64,000 nt of DNA. Origin: CAYXLI01 sp964464925. Lineage in GTDB: Bacteria; Acidobacteriota; Terriglobia; Bryobacterales; Bryobacteraceae. This document shows positions 8,836 to 18,538 of this stretch, in pieces (the first letter of the stretch is position 1; every line of letters starts with the position of its first letter). The notes under the pieces are model-generated. The model was not told the origin of the DNA. It was given only the letters and a program-made list of their open reading frames with translations, and did not search any database. The translations under genes and the position numbers were made by a program. The stretch covers positions 1 to 64,000 of the forward strand of contig CAYXLI010000012.1 in assembly GCA_964464925.1 (NCBI GenBank), written 5' to 3'.

Positions 8836-9213
8836 CTACTGTACGACCTCAGTGGGAGTGCGCACAACCCGCGTGTTCGTCGCGCGGTTGACAAGCCGGC
8901 GCGGGTCAAGAAGATGCTGCGGCTTGAACTGGCGCATGGACCATCGGAAGCCAGGTTCAAACTCGATGCCAAGGAAATATCCGATTTCCCGATAGACGCA
9001 ATAGCAAACGCGTCCTTGCAGTTCGCCTTTCGGGTAGCTGATTTGCAACGTTGTCTGAAGCGGGACGGGACGATCAAGCTGGACACACGCACCAGAAAGC
9101 GAGATGTCTTCCAGATTTGCGATGGCTCGACAGGTTCTACCGGTCTTGTCCTTCCACTTAATATCGACGAGATCCGCGCACAACAGGCGGGTCTCCACCC
9201 GGCGATTCTGCAT
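8836..9213 (-). CDS. PilZ-domain protein
   Basis: 125 residues. The c-di-GMP binding signature is visible: an RRVETR segment at residues 4-9 (RxxxR) and DISLSGACV about 30 residues later (D/NxSxxG). A six-strand barrel follows. As a single-domain PilZ protein it probably acts as a c-di-GMP-responsive adaptor; the target cannot be told from neighbours. It is divergent from the membrane protein at 9372. The last 20 residues (VNRATNTRVVRTP) are polar and probably disordered. Confidence 0.82.
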   Translation of the reverse strand: MQNRRVETRLLCADLVDIKWKDKTGRTCRAIANLEDISLSGACVQLDRPVPLQTTLQISYPKGELQGRVCYCVYREIGYFLGIEFEPGFRWSMRQFKPQHLLDPRRLVNRATNTRVVRTPTEVVQ

Positions 9214-9371
9214 ACAATACCTTTATCGGCGAGCGCTCTCCAAAGGATTAGCTCAAAGTGGGGGTAGAAACACCCTACCCACTGCGTAAGGCAACTCCCC
9301 TTCCAAGGGTACTACGGTCGAGCTACATGCTGGGACTAGTTCTTCAGGGGTCTGCAGTTTAAAGGAGAATC

Positions 9372-9989
9372 GTGACAGTTAAAACCGGAAGCCGTGCAGG
9401 TGGGCTTTTTCCATTCAGCGTCACGGTAATAGTGTTCGGCATACTCGTGCCTTGGCGGAAGGGCTTGGACTACTTTGATCCGCTGCTGTTGCTAGTCTCA
9501 CTCCTGGTTCCGATCGTGTTTGTGACTCCGATAGCAACTGAAGATCGCGCCCAAGTCACTTCGTTAGCCCGGGCCGGGAGAGCCTTTCTCTATTCCGGTG
9601 TGATGACGCTCCTGATTGCATTCCACGGAATTATCGTCGTGAATCTAACTCACTGGTTCGGCCAGGTGTTGTTACCGCCGTTGAGCGTGTTTCTCAGCGG
9701 GATGTTAACGGCCCTAGCGGCCGAAGGGTGCCTGGCCTTGTTCACCGTGTGGCTGCATCGCTGGGCCAGTGCGCAACGCACAAGGCTCGTGATCCGTGTG
9801 CTGTTTTTGGGTCTGTTGATGCTCTATCTTTATCTATTCCGGTTTGCCCCTCCGGAACTGCGATCGCGGATCGATGAACAGATGACCTCAGAACTACTGA
9901 CCGCAGGCCTTTTGAAGGCAGCGGCCGTGCTTGGTATCGCCGCCACGGGTTTCGTGATTCTGTTAAGGCGAAGCAGCCGCAGTGTTTGA
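9372..9989 (+). CDS. Multi-spanning membrane protein of unknown function
   Basis: 205 residues starting at GTG, with AAAGGAG at 9361-9367 just ahead, which decides the start. Five to six hydrophobic segments cover most of the chain (for example FSVTVIVFGILVPW, LLLLVSLLVPIVFV, VFLSGMLTALAAEGCLALF, LFLGLLMLYLYLF). No enzyme motif or family is recognised. It stands alone between the divergent PilZ gene and the oxidoreductase gene downstream. Confidence 0.7.
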   Translation: MTVKTGSRAGGLFPFSVTVIVFGILVPWRKGLDYFDPLLLLVSLLVPIVFVTPIATEDRAQVTSLARAGRAFLYSGVMTLLIAFHGIIVVNLTHWFGQVLLPPLSVFLSGMLTALAAEGCLALFTVWLHRWASAQRTRLVIRVLFLGLLMLYLYLFRFAPPELRSRIDEQMTSELLTAGLLKAAAVLGIAATGFVILLRRSSRSV

Positions 9990-10029
9990 TAGACTCTTGG
10001 TAGAAATCCCCTAGTGAGAGGAACGTCCG

Positions 10030-11463
10030 ATGTCTGAACAGCGAGACCTTACGCGCCGCGAAGTGGTGCAGATGGCAGGCGCGGTCACCGCAGCCGCCGC
10101 AGCCACGAAGCTAGCCGGCGCCCCGGCCATTCAAAAGGTCAAAGCGGCAAACAATCAAGTTCAATACGGTATGATCGGCACCGGTAGCCGCGGTACCTAC
10201 CTGCTCCGCCACCTGAAGGGCGTGGACACGGGCCACTGTGTCGCATTGTGCGACGTCTGGGACCCCAGTTTAAAGGAAGCCGCTGAGACGATCGGCACGA
10301 ATCCCAAACGCTACAAGGACTACCGAGAACTGCTGTCCGATAAGAACGTGGAAGCAGTTTTCATTGTTACGCCGCTGTTCAAGCATTTTCCCGTCACCAA
10401 GGATGCACTGCTTGCAGGCAAGCATGTCTTTTGCGAAAAAAGCCTGGTCTTCAAGCCGGAAGAAATTCACGAACTGCGGGCTTTGGCGAACGAGCGCAAC
10501 AAGCAGATCCTGCAGGTAGGATTGCAACGCCGCTACAGCCAGTTCTATCAGGCTGTGAAAGACATGGTCGACAAGGGCACGCTCGGCAAGGTGACCCACA
10601 TCCGCGGACAGTGGCATCGCAATACGATCGCGAAAGACCCCTGGAACAAGCCCGTGCCACCCGGCCGCACCGATAAGGAACAGAACTGGCGCAAGTACCG
10701 CGAATTCTCGGGCGGATTGACGGCCGAACTCGGCTCGCACCAAATGGACGTGGCCGACTGGATGTTTGGCTCCCCGTTCGAATACGTCGTTGGCGTCGGC
10801 GGACAGGACTTCTTGCACGACGGCCGCGACATCTTCGACAACATCCAACTCATCTTCAAGTATCCAAAGGGCCAGAAGTTCATCTACACGTCGATTACGA
10901 CGAACGGTTCGCTGGACCTGCTTCGGTCGGAGAGGCGCGAATTTGGTGAAGTGATCATGGGTACCGATGGTGCGGTGCACATTACTCTAGGGGGCGACGA
11001 CTTCCCGGCTACGGCTTTGTGGTTCCCAGAACCGCCCAAGCCTCAGGTCACGTCAGGCAAGAAAGAGAATGTGAAGGCGGGCGCGACAATCGCGACTGGC
11101 GCCGCCGCCAAGGGCTTGCCAATTTTCCTTGATAAGGACCGTATCACGGGTAGCGAGTCGTTCCTGGAGCGTGAGGCCAAGTTTGCCCGGCGCTGGCTGG
11201 CGAACAAGGGCATCATGATGCCGGAAGAGATCAAGAATCCCGTCGATTCGGAACTTGAATCCTTCTTCAACGACGTTCGGACGGGCAACCGGCCAAGGGC
11301 GGACCTCGAGGTCGGTTTGGCGGACTCGGCTGGTGTTATCCTGGCGAACGCCGCTATGTACGAAGAACGGAAGGCGTTTTACAACGAGATTGAAAAGTGG
11401 AATCCAGCCAACCAGAAAGCAGCCCCCGGGGGAGCGGCTAAAGTGGCCACGAAGAAGATCTAA
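10030..11463 (+). CDS. Gfo/Idh/MocA-family oxidoreductase with Tat-type leader
   Basis: 477 residues. The leader has a twin-arginine-like TRREVVQMAGAVTAAAAAT, suggesting export folded with its cofactor. The Rossmann start YGMIGTGSRGTYLL binds NAD(P). CEKSLVFKPEEI contains the EK pair conserved in this family (usually EKP), and GGLTAELGSHQMDVADWMFG carries the downstream catalytic His region. It would oxidise or epimerise a sugar or cyclitol; the substrate is not predictable. It is monocistronic, with a strong terminator 22 bases after the stop. Confidence 0.88.
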   Translation: MSEQRDLTRREVVQMAGAVTAAAAATKLAGAPAIQKVKAANNQVQYGMIGTGSRGTYLLRHLKGVDTGHCVALCDVWDPSLKEAAETIGTNPKRYKDYRELLSDKNVEAVFIVTPLFKHFPVTKDALLAGKHVFCEKSLVFKPEEIHELRALANERNKQILQVGLQRRYSQFYQAVKDMVDKGTLGKVTHIRGQWHRNTIAKDPWNKPVPPGRTDKEQNWRKYREFSGGLTAELGSHQMDVADWMFGSPFEYVVGVGGQDFLHDGRDIFDNIQLIFKYPKGQKFIYTSITTNGSLDLLRSERREFGEVIMGTDGAVHITLGGDDFPATALWFPEPPKPQVTSGKKENVKAGATIATGAAAKGLPIFLDKDRITGSESFLEREAKFARRWLANKGIMMPEEIKNPVDSELESFFNDVRTGNRPRADLEVGLADSAGVILANAAMYEERKAFYNEIEKWNPANQKAAPGGAAKVATKKI

Positions 11464-11484
11464 GGTTACTTCTTTATCGTAAAG

Positions 11485-11519
11485 ACGCCCCGGGGAGCGC
11501 TGCTCTCCGGGGCGTTTTC
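11485..11519 (+). terminator. Rho-independent terminator after the oxidoreductase gene
   Basis: A 14-bp stem (ACGCCCCGGGGAGC paired with GCTCTCCGGGGCGT, one G-U) with a three-base loop is followed by TTTTCTTTG. It lies 22 bases past the stop codon. Confidence 0.85.
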
Positions 11520-11626
11520 TTTGTGATTTTTCCGCAACGGCAAAGCGAGTTCGACGTCTGATGAGTAGGGACCTGTCTGCCACCAATCCGAAGTTTGCTT
11601 GCGGGGTTCGGTGCTAGACTGGTGTC

Positions 11627-11632
11627 GGGAGG
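11627..11632 (+). promoter_or_regulatory. Ribosome binding site deciding the TTG start of the ctpA-like gene
   Basis: GGGAGG lies eight bases before the TTG at 11641. No comparable site precedes the upstream TTG at 11599. Choosing 11641 also gives a clean N-terminal signal sequence (AARRRSFFIAPLIVLF). Confidence 0.6.
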
Positions 11633-11640
11633 CTATCCCT

Positions 11641-13230
11641 TTGGCTGCGCGTCGTCGCTCATTTTTTATTGCTCCGCTTATCGTTTTGTTTTGTTCGATG
11701 CTGGGAGGGCTTTATGGCCCGGCAATTGCCGGGGCTTCAGCCGCCAGCTCGGAAGATGATCTCAAGTCGAGTCTGAAGAGCTTTACAAAAGTTCTTAACG
11801 TTGTCGAAGACAACTTCGCCGACAAGGTTACGCCGGATAAAACCATCTACAAAGGTGCGATTCCGGGCATGGCGCGAACTCTGGATCCTCACACCAGTTT
11901 CTTCGATCCGAAGGATTTCCAGCTTCTCCGAGAAGACCAAAAGGGCCACTATTACGGCGTTGGTATGACGGTTGCGCCGCGCGGCGGCAAGACGATCGTC
12001 ATTCAGCCGTTCGAAGGCTCTCCGGCTTACAAGGCGGGCATTCGTCCGGGTGACGTGATTCTGGAAGTAAACGATAAGAAAACCGACGGGATGACCACTA
12101 CTGAGGTGGCGGACCTGTTGAAGGGGCCGCGCGGCACTTCCGTGCAGGTCCTGATTGTGCGCGAAGGTGTCGAGAAGCCTATCACCTTCAACATCACGCG
12201 CGATGAAATTCCTCGCAAGAGCGTGGAGGACGCGTTCTTCATTCGTCCGGGTATCATGTACTTGGACATCCAGTCCTTCAACGAGAACACCAGCCACGAA
12301 GTAGAAGACAACTTCAAGCGCTTGGGCGAGAACAACGTGAAGGGATTAATTCTGGATCTGCGCGAGAACCCCGGCGGATTGCTGAACGAAGGTGTCGCAG
12401 TGGCGGACCGTTTCCTTCAAAAGGGCCAGCTCATTGTTTCCCATCGCGGCCGTGCTTCGGCTGACAAGCCGTACATTGCGCGCCACGGGAACGGCGGGAG
12501 GGATTATCCAATTGTGGTTCTGGTGAACCGGTACTCGGCTTCCGCGGCCGAGATCGTTTCCGGCGCTTTGCAGGACCACGACCGGGCATGGATCCTTGGC
12601 GAGAATACGTTCGGCAAGGGCTTGGTGCAGACGGTCTATCCGCTGTCCGACAATACCGGCCTAGCGCTCACCACGGCCCATTTTTATACGCCGAGCGGGC
12701 GCTTGATTCAGCGCGACTACACAAACCAGAGCTTCTATAGCTACTACTACCGGAAAGACGTGGAGACAAAGAACCCGCTCGACACCAAAATGACCGACAG
12801 CGGCCGTACGGTGTACGGAGGCGGTGGCATCTCACCGGACGAGAAGTTCCAGGCTCCGAAGTTGAACAAGTTCCAGACCGAGTTGCTGCGCAAGTATTCC
12901 TTCTTCAACTTTGTGGCGAAGTATTTCGGCGGCAAGGACGCCAAGCTTCCGAAGGACTGGACGCCGGATACGCAGGTGATGAACGATTTCCATGCGTTCC
13001 TGCTGAAGGATGGCGTTCAGTTCACCGAGTCTGAATTCGCTGAGAACAATGAATGGACGAAGCAGACGCTGCGCCGCGAGATGTACGTGACGGCGTTCGG
13101 TCCGGAAGAGGCCCGGAAGGTGGCCGTGCAGAACGATCCGGTAGTTCTGAAGGCGATCGATTCCATGCCGAAGGCGAAGAACCTGACCGAGACCGCAAAG
13201 AAACTGATCGTGCAACGGATGCAGAAGTAG
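11641..13230 (+). CDS. ctpA: S41-family C-terminal processing peptidase (CtpA-like)
   Basis: 529 residues from the TTG at 11641. An N-terminal signal or anchor is followed by a PDZ domain (about 90-180; PGDVILEVNDKKTDGMTT) and the S41 catalytic core. Nucleophile Ser is in NRYSASAAEIVSG and the general-base Lys in ENTFGKGLVQTVYPL, as in CtpA/CtpB. It would cleave C-terminal tails of periplasmic substrates. The C-terminal 150 residues extend beyond the core, as in the longer Gram-negative members. A TAGACT hexamer at 11615 may be a -10 box. A terminator follows. Confidence 0.9.
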   Translation: MAARRRSFFIAPLIVLFCSMLGGLYGPAIAGASAASSEDDLKSSLKSFTKVLNVVEDNFADKVTPDKTIYKGAIPGMARTLDPHTSFFDPKDFQLLREDQKGHYYGVGMTVAPRGGKTIVIQPFEGSPAYKAGIRPGDVILEVNDKKTDGMTTTEVADLLKGPRGTSVQVLIVREGVEKPITFNITRDEIPRKSVEDAFFIRPGIMYLDIQSFNENTSHEVEDNFKRLGENNVKGLILDLRENPGGLLNEGVAVADRFLQKGQLIVSHRGRASADKPYIARHGNGGRDYPIVVLVNRYSASAAEIVSGALQDHDRAWILGENTFGKGLVQTVYPLSDNTGLALTTAHFYTPSGRLIQRDYTNQSFYSYYYRKDVETKNPLDTKMTDSGRTVYGGGGISPDEKFQAPKLNKFQTELLRKYSFFNFVAKYFGGKDAKLPKDWTPDTQVMNDFHAFLLKDGVQFTESEFAENNEWTKQTLRREMYVTAFGPEEARKVAVQNDPVVLKAIDSMPKAKNLTETAKKLIVQRMQK

Positions 13231-13261
13231 CGTTTACGGGCAGATGAGTTAAGCACTATGG

Positions 13262-13287
13262 CGGGGCGCTGAAAGGCGCCCCGTTTC
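13262..13287 (+). terminator. Hairpin terminator after the ctpA-like gene
   Basis: An 8-bp perfect stem (CGGGGCGC paired with GCGCCCCG) with a six-base loop is followed by a modest T-rich stretch (TTTCGCTTTCT). The stem is stable but the T tract is weak. Confidence 0.6.
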
Positions 13288-13302
13288 GCTTTCTATGCCG
13301 CG

Positions 13303-13331
13303 TTGGCTCTCGGCTAATCACTCCTTACAAT
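13303..13331 (+). promoter_or_regulatory. Likely sigma-70 promoter of guaA
   Basis: TTGGCT (13303-13308) and TACAAT (13326-13331) are separated by exactly 17 bases, ending 28 bases before the guaA ATG. It sits just after the ctpA terminator, where a new transcript would be expected to begin. Confidence 0.55.
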
Positions 13332-13359
13332 AGAAGAAGCGGGATACACCGCACATTCC

Positions 13360-15099
13360 ATGATTGCCATTCTTGATGCGGGCGGGCAGTACTGCCATCT
13401 CATCGCCCGGAAGGTCCGTGAACTCGGCGTGTATGCCGAGGTGTTTCCGAGCGAAGTGCCGGCGCAACAACTACGGGATGTGGAGGGCATTATCATCTCC
13501 GGTGGTCCTGCCAGCGTTTACGACCCGGACAGCCCGCGCGTGGACGAGGCGATCTTTGCGCTGCAGAAACCGGTATTCGGCATTTGCTACGGCCAGCAGG
13601 TAATGGCGCACGTGCTGGGCGGGAAGGTGACGCCAGGCGATAAGGGCGAATATGGCATGGCCGAATTCGAGACTGCGGGCGACCATCCTCTATTCGAGAG
13701 CGCGACCGGCCGCCAGCGGATCTGGATGAGTCACCGGGACGTGGTCAGCTCGGTGCCGCAGGGATTCGAGGTGGCGGGGAGCACGTCCACCTGTTCGATA
13801 GCGGCGATCAGCGACCGGGTGAGAAACCTGTTCGGTGTGCAGTTTCATCCCGAGGTGGTCCACACACAGCATGGGAAGCAGATTCTTTCCAATTTCGTTT
13901 TGAACGTCTGCAAAGCGGAGCGCTCGTGGGATCCAAAACATCGCGTCGCGGAACTGGAAGACGAGATCCGGCGGCTTACAGGCGACCGCAATATATTCTT
14001 TTTTGTAAGCGGCGGAGTCGATTCGACGGTTGCGTATACGTTGTGCCTGCGGGCGTTGGGCGATGCGCGTGTGCATGGGACGTATGTGGATACGGGGCTG
14101 ATGCGTGAAGCGGAAACCGAGTTTGTCGCGAGCCTGTTCCGCTCACTCGGAGCCGAGCATTTCCGCGTGGAAGACGCTAGCGGGGAGTTCCTGACCGCGC
14201 TCGCAGGTGTGCGGGATCCCGAAAAGAAGCGCCACATCATCGGTGAGCAGTTTGTCGCGGTGCAGAACAGAATCCTTCGTAGCGAGCATTACCTGGAAGG
14301 GAACTGGATCCTCGGCCAGGGGACGATCTATCCGGACACGATTGAATCGAAGGGAACGGCGAAGGCAGACCTGATCAAGACGCATCACAATCGCGTAGCG
14401 GGGATTCAGGAGTTGATTGACGCCGGGCGGATCATCGAACCGCTAACGCAGTTCTACAAGGATGAGGTGCGGGAAATCGGGCGGGAACTCGGGTTGCCTG
14501 AGGAGTTCTTAAACCGGCATCCATTCCCAGGGCCGGGGCTGGCTATCCGGTGTCTGTGCGCCGAAGCGGATCTTCCGGTGGAGCATCGCTCGGCGGGATG
14601 GCTGATTCCGGTGCGCTCGGTTGGTGTGCAGGGAGATTCCAGAACCTACAAGCCGATTCTTTCGATCGATGGCGAGCGCCTGCACGAGCGCGCGACGGAA
14701 CTGACGAACAGCATGCAGGAGATCAATCGCGTGGTGGGGCTGATAGCCGGCCACGTGCCCGTGTCCGAAATGCGGGTGCTCCACAGCTCGATTGATAGTG
14801 AGCGGCTACGGCGCCTTCGCCAGGCTGATGCGATCGTCAGACGCCTGAGCGAGAAGAGCGGATTTGAGACTCGTGTGTGGCAATTTCCAGTCGTGGTGAT
14901 CCCGCTGGGAAGCGTGGATCGTCCGGACTCGATCGTGCTTCGGCCGATTGATTCGGTGGATGGCATGACTGCACAGTCAGTGGAGATTCCCGCGGATTTG
15001 CTGCGGCAGATGAGCGAAGAGATTCTCTCCCTGGAAGGCGTGTGCGGATTGTTCCTCGACCTTACCCACAAGCCGCCCGGCACGATTGAGTGGGAATAA
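13360..15099 (+). CDS. guaA: GMP synthase (glutamine-hydrolysing), long two-lobed class
   Basis: 579 residues; common bacterial GuaA has about 510-530. It aminates XMP to GMP using glutamine and ATP. The N-terminal class I amidotransferase has nucleophile Cys in FGICYGQQVM and His/Glu in QFHPEVVHT. The ATP pyrophosphatase P-loop is SGGVDSTVAY. The C-terminal dimerisation domain carries LIPVRSVGVQGDSRTY, then a second lobe with VWQFPVVVIPLGSVDRPDS and the terminal KPPGTIEWE. That order matches the eukaryotic enzyme better than E. coli GuaA. It stands alone behind its own promoter. Confidence 0.95.
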   Translation: MIAILDAGGQYCHLIARKVRELGVYAEVFPSEVPAQQLRDVEGIIISGGPASVYDPDSPRVDEAIFALQKPVFGICYGQQVMAHVLGGKVTPGDKGEYGMAEFETAGDHPLFESATGRQRIWMSHRDVVSSVPQGFEVAGSTSTCSIAAISDRVRNLFGVQFHPEVVHTQHGKQILSNFVLNVCKAERSWDPKHRVAELEDEIRRLTGDRNIFFFVSGGVDSTVAYTLCLRALGDARVHGTYVDTGLMREAETEFVASLFRSLGAEHFRVEDASGEFLTALAGVRDPEKKRHIIGEQFVAVQNRILRSEHYLEGNWILGQGTIYPDTIESKGTAKADLIKTHHNRVAGIQELIDAGRIIEPLTQFYKDEVREIGRELGLPEEFLNRHPFPGPGLAIRCLCAEADLPVEHRSAGWLIPVRSVGVQGDSRTYKPILSIDGERLHERATELTNSMQEINRVVGLIAGHVPVSEMRVLHSSIDSERLRRLRQADAIVRRLSEKSGFETRVWQFPVVVIPLGSVDRPDSIVLRPIDSVDGMTAQSVEIPADLLRQMSEEILSLEGVCGLFLDLTHKPPGTIEWE

Positions 15100-15147
15100 A
15101 GCCGGCCGCACCGGTTGGGTAAGCGCTCCTGTGCCAGAATTATACCC

Positions 15148-18100
15148 ATGCGCTTACAATTTCTGTGCATCGCAACCGCGATGACCATGTGCGCAGCCGC
15201 GGCGCAAAACAGGGCGCCTTTTCTGCTGCAGCACCCCACGATGAACAAGACGCACATCGTTTTCTCTTACGCCGGGGACCTTTGGAAGGTCACTCGGGAG
15301 GGAGGCGAAGCTGCCCGGCTTACGACGGGCGTCGGCATTGAAACCGATCCGCACTTTTCACCGGATGGCTCGATGGTGGCTTTTACGGGCGAGTACGACG
15401 GTAACGTGGACGTGTACGTTGTGCCTGCGTCCGGCGGCGTGCCGAGGCGGCTCACGTGGCATCCTGCTTCCGATCGCGTGGTGGGTTGGACTCCGGATGG
15501 AAAGATCCTTTTTCAATCCGGGAGGCTGAGCTTTTCGCGATACCAGAAGCTGTTTACGGTCAGCATGAATGGCGGGATGCCCACGGAATTGCCACTTCCG
15601 ATGGCGGTAGAGGGATCGCTATCGGCGGACGGATCACAGATTGCCTACGTCCCGTTCAGCACCGGCCGTTCCTTGAATACTTATGCGGCGTGGAAGCGCT
15701 ATCGCGGTGGATTGGCCAGTCCAATCTGGATCGCGAAACTCGCCGATTCGAGCATGGAGAAACTGCCACGCGAGAAGTCGAACGATTTCTCGCCGATGTG
15801 GATCGGGAACAAGATCTACTTCCTGAGCGACCGGAATGGCCCTGTGACGCTGTTCGCCTACGATACGGCGAAGAAAAGTGTCACGGAGCTGGTGAAGAGC
15901 AGCGGCTATGACATCAAGTCGGCCGCCGCGGGGCCAGGGGGGATAGTCTACGACCAGTTCGGCACGCTGTTTGTTTACGACACGGGATCGGGGAAGACGC
16001 GAGAGGTAGATGTGCAGATCAACGGCGATCTGCCGGAAGTGCGCACGCGGCTGCAGAACGTGGCGAGGGAGTTGAAGCACGCATCGCTTTCGCCAAACGG
16101 AATCAGGGCCGCGATGGAAGCGCATGGCGAGATCCTCACAATTCCCGCGGACAAAGGGGATGTGCGAAACCTGACGAATACGACAGGTGTCATGGAGCGG
16201 TACCCGGCGTGGTCTCCCAACGGCAAGGAAATCGCGTATTTCAGCGACGAGAGCGGCGAGTACATGCTGCATGTGAAGGCGCAGAACGGATTCGGCGACG
16301 TGAAGAAGTTCCAGCCCGGCGCGGGTACGGCGTTCTACTTTGAACCGAAGTGGTCACCAGATGGGAAGAAGGTCGCCTACACCGACAACCGGCTGAATGT
16401 CTGGTATCTCGATCTGGCGTCCGGTAAGGCGAACAAGGTGGATACGGACACCTACTACGATCCGGAGAATTTCCTGGATCCGGCATGGTCGCCCGATTCG
16501 AAGTGGATCGCCTACACGAGGCAGTTGAAGAATCATTTGCGGGCGGTCTTTTTCTATTCCGTTGAGACCGGCAAGTCGACCCAGGTAACGGATGGGATGA
16601 GCGATGCGCGATTTGCGCAATTCGACAGAGACGGGAAGTACCTGTATTTCACGGCGAGCACCAATGCGGGCCTGCAGTCCGGCTGGCTGGATATGTCGAG
16701 CGATCCGCACCATGTGACAAGCAGCGTGTACCTGATCGTTTTGGCGAAGGACACGCCATCGCCACTGGCTCCGGAGAGCGATGAGGAGAAGGCGGCCGAG
16801 GAGAAGCCCAAAGCGGACGAGAAAAAGGCGGATAAGGCGCCGGCGGCGGTGAAGATCGACTTCGATCAAATCATGCAGCGGATTCTTGCTTTGCCTATGC
16901 CGCCGCGCAACTATGCAGGCTTGTACGCAGGGAAGTCCGGGGTGCTTTACGTCACGGAGGGCGGGACTACGGAAGGGCCTGTGGCCAGCCGGACGCTCCA
17001 CAAGTACGATCTGAAGGCGCGCAAGAGCGACAAGATAGCGGACGGAATCGGCAGCTTTGCCTTATCGGCAAACGGAGAGAAGATGTTGTTCCGTCAACAG
17101 CAGAGGTGGTTCATTGCCGGGACGGCACAACCCCTGAAGCCTGGCGAGGGAGCGCTGAAGACCGAGCTTGTGGAGGTGCGGGTCGATCCGAAGACCGAAT
17201 GGAAGCAGATGTACAACGAGGTCTGGCGGATTGAGCGCGATTACTTCTATGACCCGAACTATCACGGCTTGAATCTGGCGGACGCTTCGAAGAAGTACGA
17301 ACCGTACTTGCAGAATCTGGGCTCGCGTGCGGACTTGAATTATTTGTTTGACGAGATGCTCGGTGAGATCACGGTTGGACACCTTTACATCCGGGGCGGG
17401 ATTTCGCCGCAAGTGAAGCCGGTTGCCGTGGGCCTGCTGGGGGCGGACTACGAGATTGCGAATGGGCGCTTCCGGTTCCGGAAAGTGTACAACGGCGAGA
17501 ATTGGAATCCTACTCAGCGCGCTCCGCTTACGCAACCGGGCGTGAACGTGAACGCGGGCGAGTATTTACTGGCGGTAAACGGCCGTGAAGTAAGGGACAG
17601 CGACGAGGTGTACAGCTTCTTCGAAGGCACGGCGGGCAAGAGCGTGATCCTGCGCGTGGGGCCGAATCCTTCGATGAACGGCTCGCGCGAAGTGACCGTA
17701 GTGCCGCTGGAGAGCGAGACCGCTCTGCGGAATCTCGATTGGGTGGAAAGCAACCGGCGCAAAGTTGACCAGATGACCAACGGGCGCGTGGCGTATGTGT
17801 ACATGCCGGACACGGGGTCCGGCGGGTTCACGAGCTTCAATCGTTACTTCTTCTCGCAGGTGGAGAAAGAAGGCGTGGTCATCGATGAGCGGTTCAATGG
17901 CGGCGGACAGGCAGCGGATTACGTGATCGACGTACTGCGGCGCCCATTGCTGAGCTACTGGACGACGCGGTATGGCGAAACAGGGCGGACGCCGGTGGGA
18001 GGTATCTTTGGGCCCAAGGCGATGATCATCAATGAGTTTGCTGGATCCGGCGGCGATGCCATGCCGTGGTATTTCCGGAAGGTGGGGCTAGGGCCTCTGG

Positions 18101-18411
18101 TCGGCAAGCGAACCTGGGGAGGATTGGTCGGCATTCTGGGCTTTCCTGAGCTGATGGATGGCGGGTCAGTTACGGCGCCCAACCTGGCCTTCTACACGCC
18201 TTCGGGCCAGTGGGATGTGGAGAATCACGGCGTCGAGCCGACTGTGGAAGTGGAACTGGATCCGAAGCTGGTGCGGGAGGGGCACGATCCGCAGCTCGAA
18301 AGGGCCGTCGCGATGGTGATGGACGGGCTGAAGAAGAGTCCGGTGCCGGTGACACAGCGCCCGGCGTATCCGAACTATCACAAGCGCGAGCAGGCGAAGA
18401 AGTCAGATTAA
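15148..18411 (+). CDS. Tricorn-like S41 protease with beta-propeller
   Basis: 1087 residues. The ATG at 15148 is chosen because it gives a signal peptide (LQFLCIATAMTMCAAAAQ); an upstream TTG would not. The N-terminal half carries WD40/PD40-like repeats (FSPDGSMVAFTGEYDG, WSPDGKKVAYTDN, WSPDSKWIAYTR), a Lys/Glu/Ala-rich linker lies near residue 550-570, and then come the C1 core, PDZ (GEYLLAVNGREVRDSDEV) and S41 domain, with the likely Ser nucleophile in NEFAGSGGDAMPW. Archaeal Tricorn degrades peptides in the cytosol. The signal peptide here implies extracytoplasmic peptide processing, which is an inference. Confidence 0.9.
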   Translation: MRLQFLCIATAMTMCAAAAQNRAPFLLQHPTMNKTHIVFSYAGDLWKVTREGGEAARLTTGVGIETDPHFSPDGSMVAFTGEYDGNVDVYVVPASGGVPRRLTWHPASDRVVGWTPDGKILFQSGRLSFSRYQKLFTVSMNGGMPTELPLPMAVEGSLSADGSQIAYVPFSTGRSLNTYAAWKRYRGGLASPIWIAKLADSSMEKLPREKSNDFSPMWIGNKIYFLSDRNGPVTLFAYDTAKKSVTELVKSSGYDIKSAAAGPGGIVYDQFGTLFVYDTGSGKTREVDVQINGDLPEVRTRLQNVARELKHASLSPNGIRAAMEAHGEILTIPADKGDVRNLTNTTGVMERYPAWSPNGKEIAYFSDESGEYMLHVKAQNGFGDVKKFQPGAGTAFYFEPKWSPDGKKVAYTDNRLNVWYLDLASGKANKVDTDTYYDPENFLDPAWSPDSKWIAYTRQLKNHLRAVFFYSVETGKSTQVTDGMSDARFAQFDRDGKYLYFTASTNAGLQSGWLDMSSDPHHVTSSVYLIVLAKDTPSPLAPESDEEKAAEEKPKADEKKADKAPAAVKIDFDQIMQRILALPMPPRNYAGLYAGKSGVLYVTEGGTTEGPVASRTLHKYDLKARKSDKIADGIGSFALSANGEKMLFRQQQRWFIAGTAQPLKPGEGALKTELVEVRVDPKTEWKQMYNEVWRIERDYFYDPNYHGLNLADASKKYEPYLQNLGSRADLNYLFDEMLGEITVGHLYIRGGISPQVKPVAVGLLGADYEIANGRFRFRKVYNGENWNPTQRAPLTQPGVNVNAGEYLLAVNGREVRDSDEVYSFFEGTAGKSVILRVGPNPSMNGSREVTVVPLESETALRNLDWVESNRRKVDQMTNGRVAYVYMPDTGSGGFTSFNRYFFSQVEKEGVVIDERFNGGGQAADYVIDVLRRPLLSYWTTRYGETGRTPVGGIFGPKAMIINEFAGSGGDAMPWYFRKVGLGPLVGKRTWGGLVGILGFPELMDGGSVTAPNLAFYTPSGQWDVENHGVEPTVEVELDPKLVREGHDPQLERAVAMVMDGLKKSPVPVTQRPAYPNYHKREQAKKSD

Positions 18412-18538
18412 GAAACTGGCCGAAAACCACCAACTCCGGTTGAATGCGGCCAAAGTTGAGCGATGTTCATGAAGAGTTTTCAATGAGATGGGGATGGCAC
18501 GGCAAATGCATTTGTATGTGATTGCAGGGGCAGTAGCC

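Noticed and set aside
9258..9282. Imperfect hairpin (GTGGGGGTAG with CTACCCAC) between the PilZ and membrane protein genes
   Set aside because: Short and bulged, without a T tract or known riboswitch consensus; no c-di-GMP aptamer motif was recognised nearby.
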